From: Chloroflexota bacterium
Lineage (GTDB): Bacteria; Chloroflexota; UBA11872; UBA12225; JAJDUF01
Direction of reading: 5' to 3'
DNA length: 64,000 nucleotides
Assembly (NCBI GenBank): GCA_022826725.1
Contig: JAJDUF010000004.1
Location: forward strand, 62,001 to 126,000
The position numbers and the translations under genes are program-made. The notes under the pieces were generated by a model that did not search any database, was not told the DNA's origin, and saw only the letters and a list, made by a program, of their open reading frames with translations. Each line of letters begins with the position of its first letter. Within the stretch, counting starts at the first letter, position 1. This document shows positions 51,844 through 61,519 of the stretch, piece after piece.

Positions 51844-54285
51844 GTGATGAGTAGACTGCGGCAGATTCTCGGCTTGGTCGTTGTTCTGGCAGTAGCCGGT
51901 TTCATCGGTTATGCCGGGTACGAGCGCTTCGGCCCCGAGCCGGTCGAGGCCATCATTCCGACGACCTTGCCTGTGGAGCGCGGCAACCTGACGGCCACCG
52001 TGAGCGCCACCGGCAACGTCGAGGCCGCCACCCTCTCGGAGTTGAGTTTCCGGGTCAACGGCACACTCCAGGAGTTGCTCGTTGACGTCGGTACCGAGGT
52101 GCAGCTCGGGCAGGTGCTGGCACGGCTGGAGACCAGCACCTTGGAGAGCGCCCTCCGCCAAGCGCAGGCCAGTCTCCGCAGCGCCACCACCAAGCTCACC
52201 GAGCTTCAGGCCGGCCTCTCTGCCAAAGACATCCGGCTGAGTGAGGCCTCCGTCATCTCTGCCGAGTTGAAGCTCGCTCAGGCGCGTGCCAATACCACCG
52301 ACGTTCGTAACGCCGAGGGTAGCCTCGAATCGGCCCAGATCAGGCTCCAGGAACTGAAGGCCGGCGGCACCGCGCAGGAGATCGCCACGGCCGAGCTACA
52401 GCTCGCCGCAGCACAGGCGAAGCTGCTGACCTTGCAGGAGCCGGCCGAACGCGACATCCAGGCCGCCCAAGCGGCGGTAGCTTCTTCCCAGGCCAAATAC
52501 GACCAGTTGCTCCAGCCCCGCGCAGAAGACGTCCAGATAGCCGAAACGTCCTTGGCTTCTGTGCAGGCCAAGCTCGACCGCCTGCTCCAGCCCTCGGCCG
52601 AAGACATTCGCAACGCTGAAGTAGCCGTAGCTTCCGCCCAGGCCAGATACGATCAGCTGCTCCAACCCCGCGCAGAAGACATCCAGAACGCCGAAGCGGC
52701 ACTGGCCTCCGCCCAGGCCAAGCTCGCCAAGCTACTCAATCCAACCCCGGCGGACCTCGCCTCGGCGCAGGTTGCCCTCGATCAGGCGCAGACTCGCCTG
52801 GCCGAGTTGACCGATTCTGCTCCTGTCAGCGCGCAAGACCTCGCCAACGCCGAGCTTTCGGTCCGGACCGCGCAGCTCAACATCGACCAAGCCATCTCCG
52901 ACAACATCTCGGACACGGCCATCCAGAAGGCCCAAATCGCGCTGGAGACGGCGCAGAATAACCTACAAAAGCTCCTGAGCCAGGGGCCGACCGAGTGGGC
53001 GCTGCGCTTGCAGCAGCTTTCCTTGCAGTCCGCCCAGGACAACCTGGACCGGTTGCTGAACCCGAGCGCCGCTGACATTACGGCCGCGCAGGTGTCGGTA
53101 CAGCAAGCCCAGACCTCCCTGCAAAAGCTGCTCAATCCCAGCGCCGCCGACATCGCCAGCAGTCAGTCCTCTTTGTTTCAGGCTCAGACCAGCCTACAGC
53201 AACTGCTGAACCCGAGCGCCGCCGACATCGCTGCGGCGCGGGTCTCGGTACAACAAGCCCAGGCCTCCCTGCAGAATCTGCTCAATCCCAGCGTCGCCGA
53301 CGTCGCCAGTGCCCAGACGTCGCTGCTGCAAGCTCAGAACAACCTGGATAATCTGCTCAACCCCAGCGCAGCCGACCTGGCAAATGCCCAGGTGGCAGTG
53401 CAGCAAGCGCAGCAAGCCCTGGACAACCTGCTCAATCCTGACGAGGTGGCCATTGCCCAGCAGGAACTGACCGTGGCGCAGGCCCAGCGCCAGCTGGAGC
53501 GCGCCCAGGCGAGCTACGAGGATGCAGTCGCCACCGCGGAGCTGTCCCTGGAGCAGGCGCAGTTGCAGCACGAGTTGAGCATCGCCCCGGCCAGTGAGCA
53601 GGAGATCGCCGCGGCCGAGTCGTCGGTGGAGAGCGCACAGGTCCAGTTGGAGGGGGCACAGACCAATCTGGACAATGCCACGCTGCGGGCACCCTTCGCC
53701 GGTCTTGTGGCGAGCTTGACCGCCAGTATCGGTGAGCAAATCGGTTCCAGTAGCGCCATCCTGGAGTTGTTCGACCCGACGAAGATCAGGATCGAAGCCC
53801 TCGTGGATGAGACCGACGTCTCCAGCGTGCGCGCCGGGCAAGAGGCAACCGTGACGTTCGAGGGGTTGCAGGATCAGCGTGTGCCAGGCCGCGTGCTGGT
53901 GATTGCCCCGACCGGCACCATCAATCAGGGTGTTGTGAGCTACCAGGCCATCATCGAAGTGGACCGCACTGAGGCCGGCGGGGTGCGCCCCGGCATGACG
54001 GCCACCGCGAGTATCGTTACCGAGTCCCGCGAAAACGTCATCGTGGTGCCCAACCGGGCGATCCGGCGCCAGGGCCGGCAGCAGACAGTGCAAGTCATGA
54101 CGGCCAGCGGCGAGACCGAGACGCGCCGCGTGCAAGTCGGCCTGGCCAACGACCAGTCGAGCGAGATTGTCAGCGGCTTGGAGGTCGGCGATACGGTCGT
54201 GATCTCCGCGACGACGACCGGCCAAGCGAACATTCCTGGCCTGACCGGCGGGGGTGGCGGCTTCCGCGGACGGCAGCCCTTCTAG
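51844..54285 (+). CDS. MacA/HlyD-type membrane-fusion adaptor with a repeated helical domain
   Basis: 813 residues, much longer than normal MacA (~370). A membrane span (ILGLVVVLAVAGFIGYAGYE) opens it. The lipoyl/barrel core surrounds the helices: VERGNLTATVSATGNVEAA and LQELLVDVGTEVQLGQVLAR before, ATLRAPFAGLVASLTASIGE and the beta-barrel IRIEALVDETDVSSVRAGQE after. Between them ~500 residues are helical, including ten exact 25-residue repeats carrying LLNPSAADI or LLQPRAEDI. It should link an ABC exporter to the envelope. The following genes (ATPase, two permeases) are MacB-type, so it forms one operon. A hairpin-only coil is unlikely because every repeat has an NP or QP break. Confidence 0.88.
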   Translation: MMSRLRQILGLVVVLAVAGFIGYAGYERFGPEPVEAIIPTTLPVERGNLTATVSATGNVEAATLSELSFRVNGTLQELLVDVGTEVQLGQVLARLETSTLESALRQAQASLRSATTKLTELQAGLSAKDIRLSEASVISAELKLAQARANTTDVRNAEGSLESAQIRLQELKAGGTAQEIATAELQLAAAQAKLLTLQEPAERDIQAAQAAVASSQAKYDQLLQPRAEDVQIAETSLASVQAKLDRLLQPSAEDIRNAEVAVASAQARYDQLLQPRAEDIQNAEAALASAQAKLAKLLNPTPADLASAQVALDQAQTRLAELTDSAPVSAQDLANAELSVRTAQLNIDQAISDNISDTAIQKAQIALETAQNNLQKLLSQGPTEWALRLQQLSLQSAQDNLDRLLNPSAADITAAQVSVQQAQTSLQKLLNPSAADIASSQSSLFQAQTSLQQLLNPSAADIAAARVSVQQAQASLQNLLNPSVADVASAQTSLLQAQNNLDNLLNPSAADLANAQVAVQQAQQALDNLLNPDEVAIAQQELTVAQAQRQLERAQASYEDAVATAELSLEQAQLQHELSIAPASEQEIAAAESSVESAQVQLEGAQTNLDNATLRAPFAGLVASLTASIGEQIGSSSAILELFDPTKIRIEALVDETDVSSVRAGQEATVTFEGLQDQRVPGRVLVIAPTGTINQGVVSYQAIIEVDRTEAGGVRPGMTATASIVTESRENVIVVPNRAIRRQGRQQTVQVMTASGETETRRVQVGLANDQSSEIVSGLEVGDTVVISATTTGQANIPGLTGGGGGFRGRQPF
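52498..53493 (+). repeat. Ten 75-bp (25-residue) repeats inside the adaptor
   Basis: Units start at 52498, 52573, 52648 and 52723 and, after a diverged ~246-base stretch, at 53044, 53119, 53194, 53269, 53344 and 53419, exactly 75 bases apart within each block. The core of each unit is LL-[NQ]-P-x-x-x-[DEV]. Confidence 0.9.
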
Positions 54286-54342
54286 GACGCCGTTACTGGC
54301 TCGCTAACAACGGTGTAAACGCAAGGAAGGCGGAGGTTGGAG

Positions 54343-55125
54343 ATGGCTACTGCAACGGCAACCATCGAAGCGCCGGCAGGTGAGGCGGCGGCGGCCACCA
54401 CGGACACGGTAATTCGGTTCCGGGACATCACCAAGACCTACTACATCGGGGACATCACCGTACCGGCGTTGCGCGGGGTATCGCTGGATATCAAGCGCGG
54501 CGAGCTGGTGGCGATCATGGGACCGTCCGGCTCCGGCAAGTCTACCCTGATGAACATTATCGGCTGCCTCGACCAACCTACGTCTGGCGACTATGCGCTG
54601 GACGGGGAGCAGATCGGCGAGCTGGGGGACGATGAGCTGGCCGAGATTCGCAACAAGAAGATCGGCTTCGTGTTCCAGCAGTTCAACCTGCTCGCGCGCA
54701 CCAATGCGCTGGAGCAAGTAGAGCTACCGCTGGTCTACGCCGGCGTGGCGGATCGTCGCGAGCGGGCACAGGCGGCCTTGGAGGCCGTCGGCCTCGGCGA
54801 CCGCCTCGACCACAAGCCGACCGAGCTTTCGGGTGGCCAGCAGCAGCGCGTCGCCATCGCACGGGCGCTCGTCAACGACCCGGCCATCTTGCTGGCCGAC
54901 GAGCCGACGGGCGCCCTCGATACGACGACTGCCGGCGAGATCATGGCCATTCTCCAACGCCTGAACCGCGAGCAGAACCTGACGGTGATCCTCGTGACCC
55001 ACGAACAGGAGATCGCCGAATACACCAAACGGATCGTCCATATGCGCGACGGGATCATCAGCGCCGATGAGGTGGTGGCGAACCAGCGCCTCGCGCAGGC
55101 ATCAGCGGCAGCGGCATCCGAGTAA
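54343..55125 (+). CDS. MacB-type ABC transporter ATPase
   Basis: 260 residues from the ATG at 54343 (GGAGGTTGGAG site). [20 protein letters not shown] is Walker A with the LolD/MacB-type loop; [20 protein letters not shown] is the Q-loop, [20 protein letters not shown] the signature and [20 protein letters not shown] the Walker B. The D-loop and H-switch ([14 protein letters not shown]) are present. It energises the two FtsX-type permeases downstream, with the adaptor upstream, as in MacAB export or LolCDE-like systems. Confidence 0.94.
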   Translation: MATATATIEAPAGEAAAATTDTVIRFRDITKTYYIGDITVPALRGVSLDIKRGELVAIMGPSGSGKSTLMNIIGCLDQPTSGDYALDGEQIGELGDDELAEIRNKKIGFVFQQFNLLARTNALEQVELPLVYAGVADRRERAQAALEAVGLGDRLDHKPTELSGGQQQRVAIARALVNDPAILLADEPTGALDTTTAGEIMAILQRLNREQNLTVILVTHEQEIAEYTKRIVHMRDGIISADEVVANQRLAQASAAAASE

Positions 55126-55228
55126 CCGGCGGGTCTGGCTAGACCCACCGGGAAACTCTCGCTACACGGCGAATGTGTAGCGTAGGGAGCCAGCCCTCAC
55201 TGCGGAGGGGAGTAGCAAGGAGAATCCG

Positions 55229-56485
55229 ATGGATATGACCGGCAGCGTGCGGATCGCTCTGCGAGCACTCGGCGCGAACAAGCTCCGCTCGTCCCTGACG
55301 ATGCTCGGTGTGATTATCGGTGTAGGCGCCGTGATCGCGCTCATGTCCATCGGCACCGGTATGCAGCAGCAAATCACGTCACAGGTGCGGGGACTGGGCA
55401 CGAACCTGCTCTTCATCACGCCCGGCGCCCAGCAGACCGGCGGCGTGAGCGCCGCGGCCGGCACCCGGCCCACGCTGACGCTCGACGACAACGAAGCGCT
55501 TCTGAATGCCGGCTTTCCTTACCTCGTGGATACGGCGCCACAGCAAGACAGCGGCGCCCAGTTGATCGCCGGCGGTCAGAACTGGCGGTCGCGCGTGAGT
55601 GGAGTCACGCCGTCGTTCCAGTACGTGCGTAACATCGAGGTCGCGCTGGGCGAGTTCATCAACGACGATCACATGCAGGGCCGTTCGCGCGTGATGGTGC
55701 TCGGCGCGAACGTGGCACAACAACTGTTCGGCGAGGGCGATCCCGTCGGCGAGACCATCCGCGCGAATAATCAGAGCTTCCGGGTCATCGGCGTGCTGGA
55801 GAGCAAGGGTGGCAACGCGCTCGGCAACCAAGATGACGTGGTGTACATTCCCCTCACGACGATGCAGACGCGATTCAACCGCTCGTTCGGTCGTGGCGGT
55901 GGTCTGACCATTAGCAGCATTGCCATCCAGTTGACCGATGAGCAGTACGTTGACACCGCCGTGCAGGAGATCTCGGCTGTCTTGCGCGAGGAGCACGAGG
56001 TCTTTGAGGACGATTTCACCATCCTGAGCCAAGAAGACATGGTGGAGACGGTGAGCCAAATCACTGCCGGGATCACGCTGTTCTTGGGGGCGGTCGCCGG
56101 TATCTCCTTGCTCGTCGGCGGCATCGGGATTATGAACATCATGCTGGTGTCGGTGACCGAGCGCACGCGCGAAATCGGTATTCGCAAGGCACTCGGCGCC
56201 AAGCGCGGCAACATCCTGTCGCAATTCTTGACCGAAGCCACCGTCGTCAGCCTGCTCGGCGGCGGTTTGGGGATTGTGATTGGCCTCGGCGCATCGCGGC
56301 TACTCAGCGGGATCGAGTTGAGTGGCCTAGGCATTGCCGGCGGCCAAGCATTTCAGACGGTCGTGCCACCGGATGCCATCATCTTGGCCTTCGTCGTCTC
56401 GGCGGCCATCGGCCTGTTCTTTGGCAGCTATCCGGCCATGCGCGCGGCGCAGTTGAACCCGATAGAAGCATTGCGGTACGAGTAG
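55229..56485 (+). CDS. MacB/FtsX-type permease, copy 1
   Basis: 418 residues. The start RIALRALGANKLRSSLTMLG and the first span VIIGVGAVIALMSIGTGMQQ are typical MacB_PCD, followed by an external domain (NLLFITPGAQQTGG, VSGVTPSFQYVRNI) and three C-terminal FtsX spans (GISLLVGGIGIMNIMLVSVT, TERTREIGIRKALGAKRGNI). The gene lacks the ATPase domain of MacB because that is separate. A nearly identical second copy follows after 96 bases. Confidence 0.93.
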   Translation: MDMTGSVRIALRALGANKLRSSLTMLGVIIGVGAVIALMSIGTGMQQQITSQVRGLGTNLLFITPGAQQTGGVSAAAGTRPTLTLDDNEALLNAGFPYLVDTAPQQDSGAQLIAGGQNWRSRVSGVTPSFQYVRNIEVALGEFINDDHMQGRSRVMVLGANVAQQLFGEGDPVGETIRANNQSFRVIGVLESKGGNALGNQDDVVYIPLTTMQTRFNRSFGRGGGLTISSIAIQLTDEQYVDTAVQEISAVLREEHEVFEDDFTILSQEDMVETVSQITAGITLFLGAVAGISLLVGGIGIMNIMLVSVTERTREIGIRKALGAKRGNILSQFLTEATVVSLLGGGLGIVIGLGASRLLSGIELSGLGIAGGQAFQTVVPPDAIILAFVVSAAIGLFFGSYPAMRAAQLNPIEALRYE

Positions 56486-56581
56486 TGAGTTGCTGGCGAG
56501 CTATATGTGGGGCGTGATGGGATACGCTCCCTGGGGGATGCTCGCGGCTAGTCAGCGGATTGGCGGTGTGGGGAGGGAGTC

Positions 56582-57835
56582 ATGAACGCAGCGGTAAGCA
56601 TACGGATTGCACTGCGGGCGCTGGGCGCGAATAAACTGCGCTCGGCGCTGACGATGCTGGGGGTCATCATCGGCGTGAGTGCCGTGATTTCACTGATGTC
56701 CATTGGGACCGGCCTGCGCGAGCAGGTCTCGGCGCAGATCCGCGGGCTGGGCACCAACCTCTTGTTCATCACGCCGGGCGCCCAGCAAACCGGCGGTGTG
56801 CGCGCCGCGGCCGGCACCCGGCCCACGCTGACGCTCGACGACAGCGAGGCCTTGCTCACGTCCGGCTTTGCATACGTGGTGGACGCTGCGCCGCAGCAAG
56901 ACAGCGGGGCGCAGTTGGTCGCTGGCGGTCAGAACTGGCGTTCGCGGGTGAGTGGGGTTACGCCATCGTTCCTATATGTACGTAACTTCCAAGTGGCGCT
57001 CGGCGAGTTTATCAATGACCAGCATATGCAGAACAGATCGCGGGTGATGGTGCTCGGCGCGGGCGTCGCTGAAGAACTGTTCGGCGAGGGCGATCCCGTC
57101 GGGGAGACCGTCCGCGCTAATCAGCAGAACTTTCGCGTCATCGGCGTGCTGGAGAGTAAGGGCGCTTCCGCGTTCCGCAATCAGGACGACGTGGTCTTCA
57201 TGCCGCTGACGACGATGCAGACGCGGTTCAATCGCTTCCGCGGCCGGGGCGGCGCGACCAACGTGAGTAGCATCGCCATTCAATTGACCAACGAGGAGGC
57301 CGTGGACGGGGCCGTGCAAGAGATCGCGGCGCTGCTACGCGAGCGCCACGACGTGGCGCAGGATGACTTCACAATCCTGAGCCAGAAGGACATTCTGGAG
57401 ACCGTCGGGCAAGTGACGGCCGGTATCACGCTGTTCTTGGGCGCGGTCGCCGGCATCTCCCTGCTCGTCGGCGGCATCGGGATTATGAACATCATGCTGG
57501 TGTCCGTTACGGAGCGCACGCGCGAAATCGGTATCCGCAAGGCGCTCGGCGCCAAACGAAGCGACATCTTGATGCAGTTTCTCATCGAGGCAACTGTGGT
57601 GAGCCTGCTCGGCGGCGGTGTTGGTGTTGTTATCGGGATTGGTGGATCACGCTTGCTCAGCGGTGTGCAGTTGCCCACTCCAGGTAGTACCGGCCAGTCA
57701 CTCCAAACGGTTGTCCCGCCGGATGCCATCATTTTGGCCTTTGTTGTCTCGGCGGCCATTGGGCTGTTCTTTGGCATCTATCCTGCGCTGCGCGCCGCCC
57801 GGCTCAATCCGATTGAGGCGCTGCGCTACGAGTAA
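56582..57835 (+). CDS. MacB/FtsX-type permease, copy 2
   Basis: 417 residues, a close paralogue of the preceding permease throughout: GANKLRSALTMLGVIIGVSA, NLLFITPGAQQTGGVRAAAG, TERTREIGIRKALGAKRSDI. Short differences cluster in the middle external domain (RFRGRGGATNVSSIAIQ against RSFGRGGGLTISSIAIQ) and near the C-terminus (SGVQLPTPGSTGQ). The pair could form a heterodimer on one ATPase dimer, as LolC-LolE do, rather than a homodimer. Confidence 0.93.
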   Translation: MNAAVSIRIALRALGANKLRSALTMLGVIIGVSAVISLMSIGTGLREQVSAQIRGLGTNLLFITPGAQQTGGVRAAAGTRPTLTLDDSEALLTSGFAYVVDAAPQQDSGAQLVAGGQNWRSRVSGVTPSFLYVRNFQVALGEFINDQHMQNRSRVMVLGAGVAEELFGEGDPVGETVRANQQNFRVIGVLESKGASAFRNQDDVVFMPLTTMQTRFNRFRGRGGATNVSSIAIQLTNEEAVDGAVQEIAALLRERHDVAQDDFTILSQKDILETVGQVTAGITLFLGAVAGISLLVGGIGIMNIMLVSVTERTREIGIRKALGAKRSDILMQFLIEATVVSLLGGGVGVVIGIGGSRLLSGVQLPTPGSTGQSLQTVVPPDAIILAFVVSAAIGLFFGIYPALRAARLNPIEALRYE

Positions 57836-57883
57836 TCCCGCCGGCCGGAGCAACCGGACACACGTCAGGAAGGACATGACGCC

Positions 57884-58531
57884 ATGCCTCGTTTCAAGTT
57901 CAAGTATCGTACCTGGGTCATCATCGTCGGACTCGTCGGACTCGTCGGTGGGGCCGGTTTGGGCGCCCTCCGCACGTGGGAGGCGGAGCTATTTGGCGGT
58001 GAAGAGCCGGCGGCGCAGACCCAGGCGGCCGGTGCTCGTGCAGCGGCTGGCGGCGGGCAATTCGCCGCCGCCGGGCAAGCGGCGCAGCGGGGTGCCGGAG
58101 GGCAAACAGCGCAGCAGGGTAGCGGTGGCCAAGCCGGGCAGGGCGCGGGTGCGGCGACTACCGGCGGCGCGGCGGCCGGAGCTGGGCAGGGTGGTGGTGC
58201 TGGCCGGGGTGCTGGGGGTCAGGCTGGTGGTGGTGGCACCGTTGGGGCGGTCGAGTCCTTGGCCGGTGACACGCTGACGGTCACCGCCCAGAGCGGCACC
58301 GTCACAGTCCAACTCTCCGAGCAAACCTCGATTCAGAAACGGACTCCCGGTAGCCGCGAGACCACGCCCGGCACTCGGGCGGACCTCACGGCTGGAACGC
58401 GAGTGATGGTGCAGGGATCAGCCGGCGAAGATGGCGTGGTCGCCGCGCAGACGATCCAAGTGCTCCCGGCCGGCGCCGGTGGTGGCCAGCGCGGTGGCGG
58501 CGGCCAACGTGGCGGCGGAGGCGGCGGTTAG
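57884..58531 (+). CDS. Membrane-anchored Gly/Ala/Gln-rich protein with DUF5666-like domain
   Basis: 215 residues. An N-terminal span (WVIIVGLVGLVGGAGLGAL) is followed by a Gly/Ala/Gln-rich linker to about residue 120, then a small beta-domain: GTVGAVESLAGDTLTVTAQS, VTVQLSEQTSIQKRT, VMVQGSAGEDGVVAAQTIQV. This matches the DUF5666 OB-like fold. A Gly/Arg/Gln-rich tail ends it. It follows the second permease by 48 bases in the same direction and may be cotranscribed as a surface accessory. Function unknown. Confidence 0.7.
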   Translation: MPRFKFKYRTWVIIVGLVGLVGGAGLGALRTWEAELFGGEEPAAQTQAAGARAAAGGGQFAAAGQAAQRGAGGQTAQQGSGGQAGQGAGAATTGGAAAGAGQGGGAGRGAGGQAGGGGTVGAVESLAGDTLTVTAQSGTVTVQLSEQTSIQKRTPGSRETTPGTRADLTAGTRVMVQGSAGEDGVVAAQTIQVLPAGAGGGQRGGGGQRGGGGGG

Positions 58532-58566
58532 ACCGCACCTCGGCCCGATGGCCCAAGTAGCGTCGG

Positions 58567-59349
58567 ATGAGACAGCGACAGCGCCGCCGCCCCCGCCACG
58601 TCGTCTCACGCCGTGACCTGTACCGGCTGGCCGTCGCGGCAGCGCTGACCAGTCCCTTGGTCGTCCCTCGCTTCGCCGCGGCCACCCAGCAAGAACCTTT
58701 CGACCCGGGCCTGCCGGAAGAACCGGTACCGACACCAACGCCATCACCACCCCCACCCTACCGCCCCCCATTTGGTGGCGATCCCGGACCGTCAACCTGG
58801 TATGTCTCACAGTGGTACGGCAACACCGTCTTCGGGTACCACTCGCGGCGGGGGTTGTACGTGGAGGGACAAGGTATTCACTTCGGCGTGGACTTCTCAG
58901 CCCCGTGCGGCACCCCCGTCCTGGCCATTGGGCCTGGGCAGGTGATCGCCATTGACGGGGGCTACGGGTCCCCACCGCACAATGTCGTGGTGCGCCATCC
59001 CGACGGCAACCAATCGGTGTATGGCCACCTCGTCGAGCGCTCGCAGGATGTTTCGTATGGCCAGGACGTGGCGGCCGGGGATGTGGTGGGCCGCTCCGGG
59101 GACTCGACGGCACGGACAACCTGTGACGGCAATCCGCATCTACACCTGGAAATCCGCAAGGACGGCCGGCGCGTAGCCACCAATCCGGTGCCGTTGATTG
59201 ACCTGAACTGGGAAGCCGCCGCCTTGGGCCATTTACCCTTCGCGATTGACCTCGCCAACCCCCGCCAATGGCAAAGCATCTATCACCAGCCGGACATCAC
59301 GTTTGGCGGCCCGATCATCAACGACTACGCTCGCGCCTGGCCGCCGTAG
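58567..59349 (+). CDS. Tat-exported M23 peptidase (LytM-type)
   Basis: 260 residues. The N-terminus SRRDLYRLAVAAALTSPLVV has a twin-arginine motif and a hydrophobic core before an AAA cleavage area, so it is probably exported folded. After a Pro-rich linker (PTPTPSPPPPYRPP) the M23 domain carries metal ligands in IHFGVDFSAPCG (H and D) and NPHLHLEIRK (HxH), with VYGHLVERSQDV between. It would cleave peptidoglycan cross-links or other peptides outside the cell. It starts 35 bases after the DUF5666-like gene. Confidence 0.85.
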   Translation: MRQRQRRRPRHVVSRRDLYRLAVAAALTSPLVVPRFAAATQQEPFDPGLPEEPVPTPTPSPPPPYRPPFGGDPGPSTWYVSQWYGNTVFGYHSRRGLYVEGQGIHFGVDFSAPCGTPVLAIGPGQVIAIDGGYGSPPHNVVVRHPDGNQSVYGHLVERSQDVSYGQDVAAGDVVGRSGDSTARTTCDGNPHLHLEIRKDGRRVATNPVPLIDLNWEAAALGHLPFAIDLANPRQWQSIYHQPDITFGGPIINDYARAWPP

Positions 59350-59509
59350 CCACACTGCCTCCCGCCTCCCCCCGGTCGCCCCACGCCCTGATTGTTAGGC
59401 GAACGTTAGCCGTTAGTCAGGTTTCCTGGCGTCACTCCCGGCACAATGCCTGTGGTGCTGCTGAGGTGAGCCGGCACCCGCATCGTCCGAACGTGAAAGG
59501 AAACCGCTG

Positions 59510-60097
59510 ATGACTACCATCGCTGCGACCATGCCCCGCTATAGCACAGCTTTCTCTCCGGACAATCTCGCCGAGCGCTTCGCCGCGATCTTCGAACAGT
59601 ACGAGCAGCCGCTCTACCACTACGTGCTGCGGATGATGAGCGGTAACACCGAAGAAGCGCAGGACCTGACCCAGGACGCCTTTGTCAAGGCGTACACTGC
59701 CCTGCCGAAGATGCCGGCCGATCTCAAGGTGAAGCCCTGGCTTTACCGCATTGCCACCAACGTCTGCATTGATGCCCTACGCCGCAAGCGCCTCATCAAG
59801 TGGCAGCCGTGGGATCGCTTCCTGGCCCTGTTTCACCCACTACAGGTGTCCCCGGACAGTCCGGAGCGACAGGCGCTGCAACAGGAAGAACGGGAGCAAG
59901 TCCGCCAGGTCTTCGCGCGGCTGACGCCCAAGCACCGGCGGTGTCTGGCGCTACGCGAGTATCAAGGGCTGTCATACGCGGAGATTGCCCGCGAGCTAGA
60001 GACCACGCCCAACACCGTCAAGACGCTGCTCTACCGCGCCCGCGAAGCCTTCCGGCGCCACTACCGCCAGCTCTACCCCGCCGGCGTGCTGGCCTAA
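59510..60097 (+). CDS. ECF-family RNA polymerase sigma factor
   Basis: 195 residues, ATG after AAGGAAA. Region 2 is EAQDLTQDAFVKAYTALPKM and KPWLYRIATNVCIDALRRKR; region 4 is LTPKHRRCLALREYQGLSYA with the HTH EIARELETTPNTVKTLLYRA. The linker LFHPLQVSPDSPERQALQQE is typical of SigE/RpoE-like ECF factors. No anti-sigma gene is adjacent, so control is not visible. It converges on the oxidoreductase gene. Confidence 0.92.
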   Translation: MTTIAATMPRYSTAFSPDNLAERFAAIFEQYEQPLYHYVLRMMSGNTEEAQDLTQDAFVKAYTALPKMPADLKVKPWLYRIATNVCIDALRRKRLIKWQPWDRFLALFHPLQVSPDSPERQALQQEEREQVRQVFARLTPKHRRCLALREYQGLSYAEIARELETTPNTVKTLLYRAREAFRRHYRQLYPAGVLA

Positions 60098-60110
60098 GCC
60101 GCCGGCCCGG

Positions 60111-61361
60111 CTATACCAGGCCAAGATGCTCGTCAATCTCGCGCTGGTAGGCGTCTACTGCGCCCGCTTCAACCTCGTCGAGCGTCACCGCGCGTCCGGC
60201 GAGGCCGGACTCGAACAGCGCGTTGACCAGCGCGACCGTGCGCCGACCGACCTCGCCCGTCACCTCGGGCCTGGCGCCGGTGAGCACACACGTCGCAAAC
60301 TCATGGTACTCCTGGGCGAGAATCTTCCAGTCAATCTCGTTGAACGGTCCGTCGTAGCGCCAGACGCGCTCGCCGCCGAACAGCGCCGCTTCCAAGGGGG
60401 GTAAACGGTAGCTCGGCGCCAGGTCGAGCATCGCTCCATCCGTGATCGTGCGACCGTCCACGTATACCGTCAACGGTGCGCCTTGGCGGTCGCCCGGCGA
60501 CGACAGCGACCCGTTGCTCCCGTACACCGTCCGCTGCCCCTGCGAGTGGCCTATCGCACCGCGATGGGCAATCCACGTGCCGAGGGCGCCGGAGGCGAAG
60601 TGCAGCGAGCCAAAGAGCGCGTCTTCACCGGTCGCCTCGACCTGCTCCGGGAAATCTTCTGCCCACTTGGCGTAAAAGCCGCCCGGGCCGCCTGCCTCCG
60701 CGGCGCGGTAGCGGATCGGCTGCGTAATGCGCCCCTCGCCATAGGCCGTCACGACATCCCCCAGGTAATACATCATAATGTCGGCGTTGTGGATACCGGC
60801 ATCCGTCACGATGGTGCCCGTGAGCTTGTGATGGCGCCACGGTGTAATGGCGATCTGCTTCCCGCCACCGATCCCCACCTCCAGCATAAACTGCGGTGTG
60901 CCGATAGCGCCGTCCGCCAGCAGTGCTCGCGCCAGCCGGTTGATCGGGTCCCGCCGATAGTTCTCCGCCACCGAGAGCACCAGGCCCCGTTCCCGGGCGG
61001 CCGCGATGATCGCGTCGCAGCCGCGGATGGTCAATGACAGCGGCTTCTCGATCTGCACGTGCAGGCCGGCTTCCAAACACTGCACCGCGACGCGGTGGTG
61101 ACTCCCGGCGTCGGTCGTGATATCGCAGCCGCGCAAGCCGTCAACGGCCGCTAGGTCTGCAATCCGCTCGCACACCTGCGGTCGTGTTCCCAGTAGCTGC
61201 TCGGCCTCGTCCGCGAGGTCCTCGGCGTTCGGCCGCTGGAGGTCGCAGACCGCGGCGAGCGAGACGTTATTGAAATCCGACGCCTGCAGCGTCGCCAGTC
61301 CGCGCAGGTGGCGTCGTCCCATCCCCCCGCAGCCGATAATCGCAATCGGTACCACATCCAT
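60111..61361 (-). CDS. Gfo/Idh/MocA-type oxidoreductase
   Basis: 416 residues. IAIIGCGGMGRRHLRGLATL is the dinucleotide-binding start; LEAGLHVQIEKPLSLTIRGC holds the EKP motif of the family. The C-terminal alpha/beta part carries GGKQIAITPWRHHKLTGTIV and TDAGIHNADIMMYYLGDVV, where the H-N-x-D pattern marks the catalytic region. Such enzymes oxidise sugars or inositols with NAD(P). The exact substrate is unknown. Length is normal. Confidence 0.9.
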   Translation of the reverse strand: MDVVPIAIIGCGGMGRRHLRGLATLQASDFNNVSLAAVCDLQRPNAEDLADEAEQLLGTRPQVCERIADLAAVDGLRGCDITTDAGSHHRVAVQCLEAGLHVQIEKPLSLTIRGCDAIIAAARERGLVLSVAENYRRDPINRLARALLADGAIGTPQFMLEVGIGGGKQIAITPWRHHKLTGTIVTDAGIHNADIMMYYLGDVVTAYGEGRITQPIRYRAAEAGGPGGFYAKWAEDFPEQVEATGEDALFGSLHFASGALGTWIAHRGAIGHSQGQRTVYGSNGSLSSPGDRQGAPLTVYVDGRTITDGAMLDLAPSYRLPPLEAALFGGERVWRYDGPFNEIDWKILAQEYHEFATCVLTGARPEVTGEVGRRTVALVNALFESGLAGRAVTLDEVEAGAVDAYQREIDEHLGLV

Positions 61362-61482
61362 AGCGTAGTTGCTCCTTGTCCCGGCCGCGCGTCCGCCTTG
61401 CGCTCACTGTAGAGCCTCGACTACCCCGGTGTCGAATGGCCAGCCGGCTCACTATTGATCTACTCCATGACGTTCTTTACGG

Positions 61483-61512
61483 TTGACAGACATCCCTCCC
61501 TTACTGTACCAT
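61483..61512 (+). promoter_or_regulatory. Possible sigma70 promoter before the toxin-antitoxin genes
   Basis: TTGACA (61483-61488), 18 bases, then TACCAT (61507-61512). It lies eight bases before the ATG of the short frame at 61520 and about 150 before the AbrB-like antitoxin. Confidence 0.4.
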
Positions 61513-61519
61513 TTACCAC

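Noticed and set aside
53194-54225. A 343-codon minus-strand frame opposite the adaptor
   Set aside because: Antisense reading of the 75-bp repeats and barrel, with no family features.
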